This document shows, piece by piece, positions 15,806 to 30,869 of a DNA stretch of 64,000 bases. The notes below the pieces were generated by a model. That model was not told the DNA's origin. It did not search any database and saw only the letters and a list, made by a program, of their open reading frames with translations. Position numbers and translations under genes: made by a program. How positions within the stretch are numbered: position 1 is the stretch's first letter; every line of letters begins with the position of its first letter. The stretch comes from Methanobacterium petrolearium (lineage in GTDB: Archaea; Methanobacteriota; Methanobacteria; Methanobacteriales; Methanobacteriaceae): the NCBI RefSeq assembly GCF_017873625.1, contig NZ_JAGGKL010000005.1:124001-188000 (forward strand), written 5' to 3'.

Positions 15806-15966
15806 TAAATCATCCTTTATATTGTTTTCAATCTGTTGTGAATATTTCTTTATATAATTTTAGCATTTACTTTAACTATTAGATTAAGGGGATTTATGTG
15901 AGTAATATTTACATACGAAACGATTATGGGAGTTTTATATATGTAATATTTACTTAGGAAAGGAAT

Positions 15967-16374
15967 TCACCGAACCAGGAATATGTACTGTGAAGTGGTT
16001 GGAAACTTTTGCCTTACTACCTTTATGTCTGGTCGATAAATATAGATTTCCTCACCACAATCCTCTTTATTCAGAATCTGGCATATCAGATCACATTCTA
16101 TTTTTCCGGATATGCGCGAACCACTTCTATCTGAATCAATTTCAATATATATTGGAAGTTTCAGGCGTTCCCACATGCCTTCAGGAATCATGGATGCAAT
16201 TTTTTTAAGTTCATCCCTCTTAAAACGGTGGCGTGTCCCATCGGTTCCCATCACGTGTGGTTTTTCCTCTTCTAAAAGTTCCTTGAGGTTCTTCCTACGG
16301 CGGGGAAGGTGGCGGTTCAGGCTCAGGATCTGTTTTTTCAGGAGATTTTCTTCCGGGTTATGATCTCTGTTCAT
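15967..16374 (-). CDS. UPF0216 (DUF61) family protein
   Basis: The product of about 135 residues matches the archaeal UPF0216 family. The hallmark is a basic segment LNRHLPRRRKNLKELLEEEKPHV, followed by DGTRHRFKRDELKKIA and LKLPIYIEID. Its function is unknown. The basic stretch suggests nucleic acid contact. The frame runs upstream to 16518, but the extra 48 residues are a hydrophobic non-conserved stretch, and the family begins at about the Met encoded at 16374. The ribosome binding site is weak. It is divergent from the gene at 16438. Confidence 0.75.
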   Translation of the reverse strand: MNRDHNPEENLLKKQILSLNRHLPRRRKNLKELLEEEKPHVMGTDGTRHRFKRDELKKIASMIPEGMWERLKLPIYIEIDSDRSGSRISGKIECDLICQILNKEDCGEEIYIYRPDIKVVRQKFPTTSQYIFLVR

Positions 16375-16437
16375 AGTTAAGATTTTATTCTCTGGTGAAT
16401 ATAATATTGTATTGTAAAAGTAAATGTAGGGGATACT

Positions 16438-16773
16438 GTGGATATTGATATAGAACAGTGTAAAGAGAATGATAAGATAAAAGAGATAATCAGCACCAGT
16501 GGCCTTCCTATTAAACATATTAAACTACTTCTCAGGTTATCTGATACTATTTACATCAATGGTATGAATTATAATGTGAATATTGATGACAATATAGTGA
16601 CTATTCTTCTTATATCTTCCAAACCAGATAATGTAAATGGAGTTTTCAATACTTATCCCATTGCCAACATCCTTGATAAGTTAAGGCTGATGGAAAAAGA
16701 AAACGATGATCTGAAGACCCATTGTGAGGTTGAATCTGATCTGTTTAAGATATTAATTGAAATAATTAGGTGA
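16438..16773 (+). CDS. Hypothetical protein of 111 residues
   Basis: No family was recognised. The start is GTG with a good upstream AGGGGAT (about 16428-16434), which favours a real gene. The protein is acidic at the N-terminus and contains a beta-rich middle (DTIYINGMNYNVNIDDNIVTILLIS). It ends with a short helical, possibly coiled segment (ILDKLRLMEKENDDLKTH). It lies between UPF0216 and a coiled-coil protein and may be cotranscribed with the latter, 43 bases downstream. Confidence 0.5.
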   Translation: MDIDIEQCKENDKIKEIISTSGLPIKHIKLLLRLSDTIYINGMNYNVNIDDNIVTILLISSKPDNVNGVFNTYPIANILDKLRLMEKENDDLKTHCEVESDLFKILIEIIR

Positions 16774-16816
16774 ATAGGATAGTCAGATTAATTTCTTCTT
16801 TTTTAATGGTGTCAGG

Positions 16817-17227
16817 ATGAAAGTTAAAGATTATTATAAACTAATTCAGGAAATCGCTGATATTGACTTAGAAGCAGATTCTATTGCCGATTCAAGGCGC
16901 ATCTTAGCCGAGATCAATGAAAGGGAAGTACTATTAAAGGAACTTAAAAAACGTGTTAATAAGGACATTAAAAACATTGAACGTGAGTATTTAAAAAGAA
17001 AACATAAAATAAATGTTGATTATGCTGGAGGGCGTTCTCCTGGTGTTATGTCAAGGGTTAGGGGAAAGTCCAAGATTAAAGAATTAAAAAATCTACAGAG
17101 GAAACATGATCAATCACTGGAATCTTATCGCGAAATTAAATACATATTGGATGATCTGTTCCTCCAGATCCAGGAGGCCAAAGAACCTCTAAATAACTAT
17201 ATAAAATCAAGATTAGTCGGATTTTAA
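16817..17227 (+). CDS. Coiled-coil hypothetical protein of 136 residues
   Basis: The 136-residue protein is highly charged and largely helical, with two helical stretches (about 20-70 and 90-130) separated by a Gly/Arg-rich turn (YAGGRSPGVMSRVRGK). That layout suggests an antiparallel coiled-coil hairpin. No family was recognised. GTGTCAGG precedes the ATG. It converges with the ATP synthase operon downstream. Confidence 0.5.
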   Translation: MKVKDYYKLIQEIADIDLEADSIADSRRILAEINEREVLLKELKKRVNKDIKNIEREYLKRKHKINVDYAGGRSPGVMSRVRGKSKIKELKNLQRKHDQSLESYREIKYILDDLFLQIQEAKEPLNNYIKSRLVGF

Positions 17228-17300
17228 TCATTTCAAAAATATAGCTGGTTTTAATCAAAAATAAAAAAAAATATTTATCAGACAATTTTTTTAGGGACCT

Positions 17301-17676
<376 letters not shown>

Positions 17677-17684
<8 letters not shown>

Positions 17685-18330
17685 TGACTTCCTCCGTTTC
17701 CATGGTTTTCTTGATCATTTTCAACCTGACGAAGTTCTCCCTTTCCATCTCTTCCAGGCGCATTTCAATGTATTTGACAGTGTTTTCAATCCTGGGAATA
17801 ATGATATGTTCTAAGGCATTCACACGTCTTTTGGTGGATTCGATCTCTCCAGCCAGTAACATGATGGTTTTTTCGATTTCTCCCAGTTCAATTATGAGCT
17901 GGATTGATTCTTCGAACTTTTTGGCTGCTTCATCCACTTTGACTGAGGTGTCCATGAATCCATAACCACGTTCGGTGATAGTTCTCTTTTTAATTTCAGA
18001 GTCAATTACCGGCACTGATACTCCCATAACACTTCTGGCGTCAATATCCACATCAACTGATTCTGTGACTGACATGGCAGCTTTTCGAACAGCCAGATCA
18101 CCCATTGAAACCTGGGCAGCGGTTAAATCCTGGTAGGCTTCCTCCAGTTTCTTGTTAACATTTTCTCTGGATCCTTTCACCCTTTCCAGGATGTTGAAAA
18201 ACTCCATGATCAAGGCGTTCCTTTTTTCTTTAAGGAGGCTGTGACCTTTAACTGCGAGTTTTTCCCGCTGTTTGAGTTTTAAAAGCTCCATCCTGGTGGG
18301 GTTGATGCCTTCAATCATTTCTTGTGCCAT
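17677..18330 (-). CDS. atpD: A-type ATP synthase subunit D
   Basis: The 217-residue protein is the central rotor stalk subunit of the A1 part, an antiparallel coiled coil inside the A3B3 head. It opens with the conserved [32 protein letters not shown]. The C-terminal helix runs through [21 protein letters not shown], the typical pairing partner. Length fits the family (200-230). It lies 44 bases after atpB in the operon. Confidence 0.95.
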
Positions 18331-18374
18331 TTTTTATCCCTCTATTTTCCTTCCTAAAAAAATTTAGAAGGGGG

Positions 18375-22991
<4,617 letters not shown>

Positions 22992-23010
22992 GTGAAATCT
23001 CCTCTATTAT

Positions 23011-23634
<624 letters not shown>

Positions 23635-23638
23635 CTGA

Positions 23639-24121
<483 letters not shown>

Positions 24122-24122
24122 A

Positions 24123-26132
24123 TTATTTACCTCCTATATCAGTATGCTTTCTTTTAGCTCGGAAAGCTTTGAATTTTTGACTTCCACCTATGTAAAACTG
24201 AGCAAAAAACTCAACGTAATGTAAACGCAGTGCATTTATGAATGCACCTAAACTTTGGAATGAAAGATTGGCTATGTGTCCTCCTATGAATACTATTGGT
24301 GCCAGTATAATTCCTATATAAGGAATCATACTACCTACGATACCAGTTAATATGTTAACTGTCATGGCAATTCCACCCGTGGACAGGGCCAATGCTAATA
24401 ACCTGGCGTATGATAAAAGATTTCCCAAGAACCCGGTAAGGTCCATGATACCAAATGCTCCGTTAAAGTAAATGAGCATGACCAGGCCGATAATTATGGG
24501 TATTCCTCCAACTATTCCTGCAGTCATTAATGATCCAGTCATTAAATAGAATGCTGCCAGGAGTATTAGGCCTATTTCCAGGATGAACCATACTATTTGA
24601 GCTCCTAAAGCTTCCCTGACATCTCCCCTTACAATGTTGTTGTAGGCTCCGATTAAAAGACCCAGGTTAATGTGGATCACACCTACAATTAAAGCAAGAT
24701 ACAGGATGATTTCAGGATGTTTGAAGGCGTCAATTTGTGGTATGGTTGTTGGAAGAGCAGCACCACCCAGAATCCATCGAGGGAATAAATCCCCAATGAA
24801 ACCATTAGTTATCATTCCCATTATGAATGCCCAGGCACCACAGGCAATTAGAATCAGACCCATGTTAGCCATGAGTTTATTGTTCTTTCCTAATCCTTTA
24901 TAAACAACAACACCCATTAAGGCATTTATTATCCCATAACCAGCATCTGTAAGACAGAAACCATAGAAAAATGGGAATACAATGGCCATGAGTATGGTGG
25001 GATCAACCTCCCGGTAATCTGGGGGAGAATACATGTTCACAAACAGTTCATAGGGTTTGGCAAATCTGGGGTTATCCAGATGTACTGGCACGTTGTCTTT
25101 TTCCACATCAGGATCTGAGACATCGACAATTGAATGGCCCTCAGTTGAAGTTTCAATGGTTACCAGAGCTTCTTTAACCTTTTTCTCAGGCACCCATCCT
25201 TCAAACATTAGGGTATTCTCAGTTTCTCCAAAAGAAGAAAATATTTCATTGCGCTGTTTTTCTATTTCTAACTGTTCTTTAAGAGCAATAAGTTCATCTA
25301 ACCATTTTGCAGAAACATCTGCCAGATCATTTAGTACAAGCTCTTTTTCACTGGAGATGGATTCCAGTTCTGATTCTGATTTCTGAATTGTTTCATCAGG
25401 CTTTCCTGACAGGCCAGAAAATTCGAACCTTTCAAATTCCAGCTTGCGCAACTCACTTAAAACTTCATCACTGTACTTTTTCACAGTTATTATGATCAGT
25501 GTTTTGAATCCCTTCAATTCACTATCCTGATCAAAAACAATAATTTCATCAGTCAAGTCCTTTAAAATCCCTTTTAATTCATCATAGGATTCTGTGGACA
25601 GTTTTCCAGCAATAAAAGAGACATGATCAGAGTCTTCCAGAAGACCGAGGTCAACATTAAAATTAATAAGATTTCCAGCAACTTTAAGGGCATTTTCAAG
25701 TTCAGTTTTCCTAGAGTCCAGTTGATTCAATTTTTCTTCATTGGGTTTTGTTTCAGATTCAACTTCTTCCAGAATCTTTTCAGCCTTTTTAATAAGTTTC
25801 TGAGCGTCCAGAGCTTCCACTTCTACTTTTTCAAGGGGTGGGGGGTTTATAAAACCCTTCACCAGGGGTAAAATTCCCTTCTCTTTACGGGCCATTGATT
25901 TTAAAAAATCAACTGTACCTGAGGTTTTCATCAAAAGGGATGAGATTTTACCGGTAAAAGGAGAGGCGCTGGAGGGTTTAAGGATCTGTCTCCATTCTGC
26001 GTCCTGTTGTATACGCTCGGATATATCTTCAATTTGGACAAGTCCTGCTTCGTGGAGTGAACCCACTGCAGAATTAGCGTACTTGTCCAGGGTAATTATC
26101 CTGAGCTTTTTCATCCTTGCCGGCTTGAACAT
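24123..26132 (-). CDS. atpI: A-type ATP synthase subunit I (a-type membrane subunit)
   Basis: This large stator subunit (669-672 residues) has a soluble N-terminal half (about 1-350, coiled coil and globular parts) that contacts the stalk. The C-terminal half has about eight helices and forms the ion half-channels next to the c-ring. Segments include FFYGFCLTDAGYGIINA and, in the last helices, FLGNLLSYARLLALALSTGGIA, which holds the essential arginine, and LRLHYVEFFAQFY. A GTG at 26141 is in frame, but ATG 26132 (MFKPARMKKLRI) with GTGAGA just upstream resembles the family start. Confidence 0.93.
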   Translation of the reverse strand: MFKPARMKKLRIITLDKYANSAVGSLHEAGLVQIEDISERIQQDAEWRQILKPSSASPFTGKISSLLMKTSGTVDFLKSMARKEKGILPLVKGFINPPPLEKVEVEALDAQKLIKKAEKILEEVESETKPNEEKLNQLDSRKTELENALKVAGNLINFNVDLGLLEDSDHVSFIAGKLSTESYDELKGILKDLTDEIIVFDQDSELKGFKTLIIITVKKYSDEVLSELRKLEFERFEFSGLSGKPDETIQKSESELESISSEKELVLNDLADVSAKWLDELIALKEQLEIEKQRNEIFSSFGETENTLMFEGWVPEKKVKEALVTIETSTEGHSIVDVSDPDVEKDNVPVHLDNPRFAKPYELFVNMYSPPDYREVDPTILMAIVFPFFYGFCLTDAGYGIINALMGVVVYKGLGKNNKLMANMGLILIACGAWAFIMGMITNGFIGDLFPRWILGGAALPTTIPQIDAFKHPEIILYLALIVGVIHINLGLLIGAYNNIVRGDVREALGAQIVWFILEIGLILLAAFYLMTGSLMTAGIVGGIPIIIGLVMLIYFNGAFGIMDLTGFLGNLLSYARLLALALSTGGIAMTVNILTGIVGSMIPYIGIILAPIVFIGGHIANLSFQSLGAFINALRLHYVEFFAQFYIGGSQKFKAFRAKRKHTDIGGK

Positions 26133-26142
26133 GGTTCTCACA

Positions 26143-26480
<338 letters not shown>

Positions 26481-26504
26481 GATAAACGGAAATCTATCAA
26501 GGGA

Positions 26505-26518
26505 CATATATATCTTTT
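26505..26518 (-). promoter_or_regulatory. ATP synthase operon promoter (TATA element, minus strand)
   Basis: Read on the minus strand, AAAGATATATATG is a good archaeal BRE/TATA element. It places transcription start near 26480, about 20 bases before the ahaH start codon. Confidence 0.5.
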
Positions 26519-26575
26519 ACTATTTAATTCTCAGAGAGAAAAAAGAATTCAAAATGGTTTTTTCATGATGTTAAG

Positions 26576-27421
26576 TTACTGTTCGTCAGAATCGATATTT
26601 TTGGAGTCTAAACCAGTGTAATGAATATCTTCAACTTCAGCAAACTTTCTAAAAGGAGTTTCAACAGATTTTTCTTCATATATGTGGGAAACAAGTGCGG
26701 GTACCCTTCCCATCATGAATATTCCTGTTCCGAATTTCCAGTCAAATCCAATGTCTGAAAGTATCCCGGCGTTAGCACCATCAATATTCATACGAATACC
26801 TTTCATCTCCAGTAGCAAATTCTCAATTTCAACGGCTAATTCGGTGTGAATTCCAAAACACCCATTTTTTTTTGCAGTTTTTATTAATTTAACTGGTCTG
26901 GGGTCTTTATCATGGAAACGATGCCCAAAACCAGGTATTTTTTCATCTTTTTCCAGGTACATTTCTGTTGCCCGGAGTGCCAGGTCTTTTAGATCATCAC
27001 GCGAAGAAGGAGGGCCACTAGAATCAATCCCCTCTTCGATTAATTCCTGTAAAAGGTGCATTGAATCCTTTAAAGCTCCAGCATGATGTTTTCCAAATGA
27101 TGAAAGTCCTCCAGAAACACAGGAGTTCATGGGGGCTCCGGTTGATGCCATAATTCTGGCTACCTGGGTGCTGGGAGGAGTCACACCATGATCACAGAAA
27201 GATACTAGGACTGCTTCTAACATTTTTGCCTGGTTTTCAGAGGGGAGTTCACCTTTCAATAATAAATAAACCATTTCAGGAAAGGAAATATTCCCAATCA
27301 AGTCTTCCTGAGGATATCCTCGGGTGATTATCCGGTTTGGTTCCACTTTGGTAATAGATGTCCTCCAACGAGGTTTGGTGAGTTTTAATAAGTTTTCAAC
27401 AGTTTCTCTTCCAATTACCAT
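26576..27421 (-). CDS. Short citrate synthase / citryl-CoA lyase homologue
   Basis: This 281-residue member of the citrate synthase superfamily is clearly shorter than citrate synthase (370-430). The length resembles citryl-CoA lyase or a truncated citrate synthase. Expected catalytic residues are present: His113 in SSFGKHHAGA, His167 in IPGFGHRFHD, and Asp near residues 223-227 (LSDIGFD). It could cleave citryl-CoA to acetyl-CoA and oxaloacetate, or condense them. The sequence does not decide direction or substrate. It lies 6 bases after the fumarase gene and 118 bases upstream of the ATP synthase operon, likely ending a four-gene transcript. Confidence 0.78.
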   Translation of the reverse strand: MVIGRETVENLLKLTKPRWRTSITKVEPNRIITRGYPQEDLIGNISFPEMVYLLLKGELPSENQAKMLEAVLVSFCDHGVTPPSTQVARIMASTGAPMNSCVSGGLSSFGKHHAGALKDSMHLLQELIEEGIDSSGPPSSRDDLKDLALRATEMYLEKDEKIPGFGHRFHDKDPRPVKLIKTAKKNGCFGIHTELAVEIENLLLEMKGIRMNIDGANAGILSDIGFDWKFGTGIFMMGRVPALVSHIYEEKSVETPFRKFAEVEDIHYTGLDSKNIDSDEQ

Positions 27422-27427
27422 TTCTCT

Positions 27428-28294
27428 TCACTCCAGTATTTTTGGTGATAAATAAATAGAGGATTTTCTTGGTTCAACACAGCAACATGGCCTCATGCAA
27501 ACTATGCGCACCCCACTGGCCCTTTGAGGTCCCACTTTAACCATGGATCCTAAGGCGGTTACTGAACCTCCCAGACCAAGGGCACCTATATGGGTTTGAT
27601 TCATCGAATCAGTTATCTTCTTTTCCATCCCAGATTGATGATTGAGATCTCCATATGCCATTGCTTTTAACATCAAGGTTGAGGCTTCAAAGTGGGTTCT
27701 ACCGATCCCTATGGCTGGGATACATGGTGTGCATCCTAACTTAGGAATCTCTGATCTCATCCATGTTAATGCTTCCTTAAAAAGGTTTTCATGATCCCGC
27801 TTGTGAAAAACACGATATGTATGGCTCCTTATCTCTGGACCACCACCTAACATGAGTACATGGATTTTAATTCCTTCATCATCCATTTTATCAACCATGA
27901 ACGAGGGAGGTGTTACTTTTCCGGGGTCATTGTCAAGTCCTTTACTCTGTTCTAGCCTTTCAGCATCGTTTCCTAAGACTGCCATAGGCCTTCCCGGAAG
28001 TTCTTTAAGTCCAATAGCCACTCCCTCTTCTATCTGTTTAAATATATTTGAGGGAAGCTGTGTATTGGGTCCTGATTCAATTAAAACATGGGGAATTCCA
28101 GTATCATCACAGAGTGGGACTTTCTTATTCATGGCTAGTTCTGCATTTTCCACAAGTAATTCCAAGACCCAGCGGGCATTATCCTCTTCTTCCCTCTGAA
28201 CTGCTTGTTGGTAAGCATCAAATTGATCTTCTCTGAAGGTTGTACTGGCCTCTATAACTGCGTTTTTAACCAGTTCAACGATTTTTGTAGTCAT
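27428..28294 (-). CDS. Class I fumarate hydratase, alpha-domain protein
   Basis: The product of about 288 residues corresponds to the N-terminal (alpha) part of an Fe-S class I fumarase (fumarate to malate, or tartrate/methylmalate-type dehydration). Cluster cysteines are expected in VPLCDDTGIPH, KLGCTPCIPAIGIGRTHFEAS, and the C-terminal RPCCCVEPR region. The beta subunit gene is not adjacent in this window. The frame opens at TTG 28306, but that TTG is inside the ribosome binding site TTTGGAG, so ATG 28294 is the start. It probably forms an operon with the citryl-CoA lyase homologue and the PrpD-type gene. Confidence 0.82.
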   Translation of the reverse strand: MTTKIVELVKNAVIEASTTFREDQFDAYQQAVQREEEDNARWVLELLVENAELAMNKKVPLCDDTGIPHVLIESGPNTQLPSNIFKQIEEGVAIGLKELPGRPMAVLGNDAERLEQSKGLDNDPGKVTPPSFMVDKMDDEGIKIHVLMLGGGPEIRSHTYRVFHKRDHENLFKEALTWMRSEIPKLGCTPCIPAIGIGRTHFEASTLMLKAMAYGDLNHQSGMEKKITDSMNQTHIGALGLGGSVTALGSMVKVGPQRASGVRIVCMRPCCCVEPRKSSIYLSPKILE

Positions 28295-28364
28295 GGAATT
28301 CTCCAAAGTTCATATAACGATATTTTTATGCATAATTCGTTTTTTATTCAATTTCATATTCAAT

Positions 28365-29267
28365 TCATTTGGGTATGGCCAGGTCACTGGCTCCTTTTTT
28401 GGACATCACAGCTTCAGGATAGAAACGATTGATCATGCTTTGCACCAGTAAAACTTGTCTTGCCCTCTCTTTTGCCTCTTTTCTGGTGGTATCATAGCCA
28501 TGATGAGCAGCCACTGCTCCCCCGGTTTTAAGATATACTGGACATGCTTTCCTGATAATTTCAGGGGCTTCGTAGTGTCGGATAAATCCACCGGAAGATT
28601 TAGGATTTTCCATATGAATATCCAGGGATATATCTATGGATTCTCTTATGGATGCAAGCATGGGAATTTGAAGATCTCTAACCGGGTTAAATGAATCTGC
28701 TCCAATCACCTCCATGAGACGTGCAGATGCAGGGTTTCCATGACCACAGTGTGCTGAAACTTTAAAATGAACATCATGGGGGATTTCTCCCTCTTCGCGC
28801 ATTTTACCCAAAACCCATAAAAGTCCTTCATCGTAGACCACAATTCCCATGACACCGAGGTCCACTGCACGCCTGACATCTTCAATTGCATAATTAAGAT
28901 TATCATAACCCCTTAAACGGTACCCTATCCTGGCGCCTTCCTTAGTTTTTGCTGATGCACTGGTGTCATAAGTAGCTCGAGGACCAACACTTAAAAAGAG
29001 CTCAACTTGAGCATCCTTGGCCATGCTGGCCATTTCCAAGATTTCAGGGTCTGTTAGAAGCATTATCCCCTTGGTCTGAGTTACCCTGTGCACTGAAAGT
29101 TCATATTCATCCAAGGCATCCAGAAGACCCTCCATAGCTCCGGGGTTCTGGATTCCCGGCACTTCAAAACGATACTGGCTGCCATCTGGAAACCTTTTCG
29201 CAGACTCCGAGAAATTTTCATGATGGTTTCTCATTCCAATTTTCTTTAAAAAGCCCTCAGTGTTCAT
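28365..29267 (-). CDS. U32 peptidase-like conserved archaeal protein
   Basis: The product of about 300 residues looks like a beta/alpha barrel (VHRVTQTKGIMLLTDPEILEMASMAK, AVDLGVMGIVVYDEGLLWVL, FKVSAHCGHGNPASARLMEVIGADSFNPV). It most resembles U32-family peptidase-like proteins, which in several systems act in radical or prenyl hydroxylation roles rather than proteolysis. The annotation is a fold-level guess. The frame opens at GTG 29276, but ATG 29267 has GTGATG in front and is preferred. It sits in the middle of the citrate/fumarase/PrpD cluster. Confidence 0.6.
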   Translation of the reverse strand: MNTEGFLKKIGMRNHHENFSESAKRFPDGSQYRFEVPGIQNPGAMEGLLDALDEYELSVHRVTQTKGIMLLTDPEILEMASMAKDAQVELFLSVGPRATYDTSASAKTKEGARIGYRLRGYDNLNYAIEDVRRAVDLGVMGIVVYDEGLLWVLGKMREEGEIPHDVHFKVSAHCGHGNPASARLMEVIGADSFNPVRDLQIPMLASIRESIDISLDIHMENPKSSGGFIRHYEAPEIIRKACPVYLKTGGAVAAHHGYDTTRKEAKERARQVLLVQSMINRFYPEAVMSKKGASDLAIPK

Positions 29268-29307
29268 AATCATCACTTTTTCATCTAAAATTACACAATT
29301 CCTTTTT

Positions 29308-30726
29308 TTAAGTTAATCCCTTTTTAAACTCATTATTAAGATTGTTCATCACATCATGTAAATTTTCATCTTCTAAATCATCTAGAATCTTTAAACATCC
29401 TACATTCACCTGGGGATTCATTTCGCTGAATTTAGTTAACAGTTCCTCTTTGCTGAAAGGGTTTTCAGGCTCTCCCCTTGCCAGATCAACTTCTTCTGTG
29501 TAAATTTTATCTTGAGTTTTTATGGTAACTTTAGATGGTCTTTTTTGAGGATAAAGATTGTTCAGATTATTATCTATTTTTATCTTAACTTTACCTGCAG
29601 TTTCAATTATTTCATGGTTCATGTAGCTCGTTGAACCATTTTTTAAAGTTAACATATCATCAGCAGTTAAATTTCCCTCTTTGATGACCATTGCAATACT
29701 AAAAGGAAGGCTCTGCCTTATTCCTTCCAGAGTTTCCGGATGATAATTATCATGAGAGGCAGCGATCTGGTAAGTTTCAATGATTATATCTTGGATATCA
29801 ACGGGTTCAAAGTTGTTATTGTTAATAATATTGATGGTAGCATCTATTGAGGAATGCATGTGTCTGCAAACGGGATATTTTTTGAAATAAACCCCCATAA
29901 TTTCATATTTATATGGGGTATGTTGCCAGTTTGCATTTTTTAAGGTTTCCATACTTCCCATAGCTTTCAAAAAACCTTCTTTTCCCTCAAGGATGGTGTG
30001 TGCCCCAGTGAAACCTTCACTAGCAATTAATGCGGATAAAACTCCAGATTGGGCGGCTTTTCCTGCATGTAAGTGTTTTCCCATGCTACCGGAATGATCA
30101 GATTCCAGGAGTCCGGCAGCCTGGGTTCCTGCCAGGCCAAGGGAGTTTAAAATTCCTTCCAAGTTTAAATTCATTATCTTGGCTGCGGCTGCTGCAGCAC
30201 CTATAGTGCCACATGTTCCTGTGGTGTGAAAACCTTTATCACGGTGTTGAGGATTCAGTACCATTCCTAACTGAATTGTTACATGATATCCTACAACAAT
30301 AGCAGTTAGGAAATCGTTTCCCGATTTTTCATAGGTTTCAGATAAAGCCAGTGCTGCGGGGATGATGCATGCACCAGGGTGTAATTGAGCTAGCCTGTGA
30401 CCATCATCCAGATCCATACAGTGGGCAGAAACCCCATTTGCCAAAGATGCATCAAGGGGACTGGATTTATCCCCGCCAATAATGGTTGAATCACCATTTC
30501 CACCAGTAATATTCCTAATGATCTGTGCACTTTTAGTTGATGATCCTTTAAGTGTTACTGATAAAAAATCCAAAAAACAGAGTTTTGCTTGTCTGACCAC
30601 TTCTTCAGGGAGGTTCTGGTATTTGGTGGATTTAACAAATTTCGCCAACTTTTTGGTGGTTTTTTGGTGGTTTTTGATGTTTTCTTCCAGATTATTGTTT
30701 ATTTCACCAGGGTATTCACTAACCAT
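29308..30726 (-). CDS. MmgE/PrpD family protein
   Basis: The 472-residue protein is a member of the MmgE/PrpD family, whose enzymes dehydrate or isomerise tricarboxylic acids (2-methylcitrate dehydratase, cis-aconitate decarboxylase, iminodisuccinate epimerase). Conserved features are HCMDLDDGHRLAQLHPGACIIPAALALSE (the DDxH region), FHTTGTCGTIGAAAAA, and YPVCRHMHSSID (a substrate-contact region). The exact substrate is unknown. With the short citrate synthase homologue and fumarase alpha next to it, a branched citrate or methylcitrate route is a plausible inference. It is the first of the four carboxylic acid genes, 141 bases after tiaS. Confidence 0.8.
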   Translation of the reverse strand: MVSEYPGEINNNLEENIKNHQKTTKKLAKFVKSTKYQNLPEEVVRQAKLCFLDFLSVTLKGSSTKSAQIIRNITGGNGDSTIIGGDKSSPLDASLANGVSAHCMDLDDGHRLAQLHPGACIIPAALALSETYEKSGNDFLTAIVVGYHVTIQLGMVLNPQHRDKGFHTTGTCGTIGAAAAAAKIMNLNLEGILNSLGLAGTQAAGLLESDHSGSMGKHLHAGKAAQSGVLSALIASEGFTGAHTILEGKEGFLKAMGSMETLKNANWQHTPYKYEIMGVYFKKYPVCRHMHSSIDATINIINNNNFEPVDIQDIIIETYQIAASHDNYHPETLEGIRQSLPFSIAMVIKEGNLTADDMLTLKNGSTSYMNHEIIETAGKVKIKIDNNLNNLYPQKRPSKVTIKTQDKIYTEEVDLARGEPENPFSKEELLTKFSEMNPQVNVGCLKILDDLEDENLHDVMNNLNNEFKKGLT

Positions 30727-30749
30727 TTTTTCAGAACCTACGTCCTTTT

Positions 30750-30869
30750 TATCAGTTTATAGAACTTAAATCCCTCTTATCAGCCTAGAACTTGAATTTT
30801 TCTTATCAATTTCTAAAACCTAAATTTTTCTATCATTTTCCAAGATTTTTCTATCAATTTCCAAGATCT
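30750..30869. repeat. Degenerate tandem repeat between prpD-like gene and tiaS
   Basis: About five units of 20-28 bases each start with ATCA and end in a TTTTTCTT-like tract on the plus strand. Copies near 30800-30869 are more alike. On the minus (transcribed) strand they are A-rich and have no obvious fold. Confidence 0.45.

Noticed and set aside
16375..16518. 48-residue hydrophobic N-terminal extension of the UPF0216 gene
   Set aside because: The family starts near the Met at 16374, and the extension overlaps the start of the divergent gene and its ribosome binding site.
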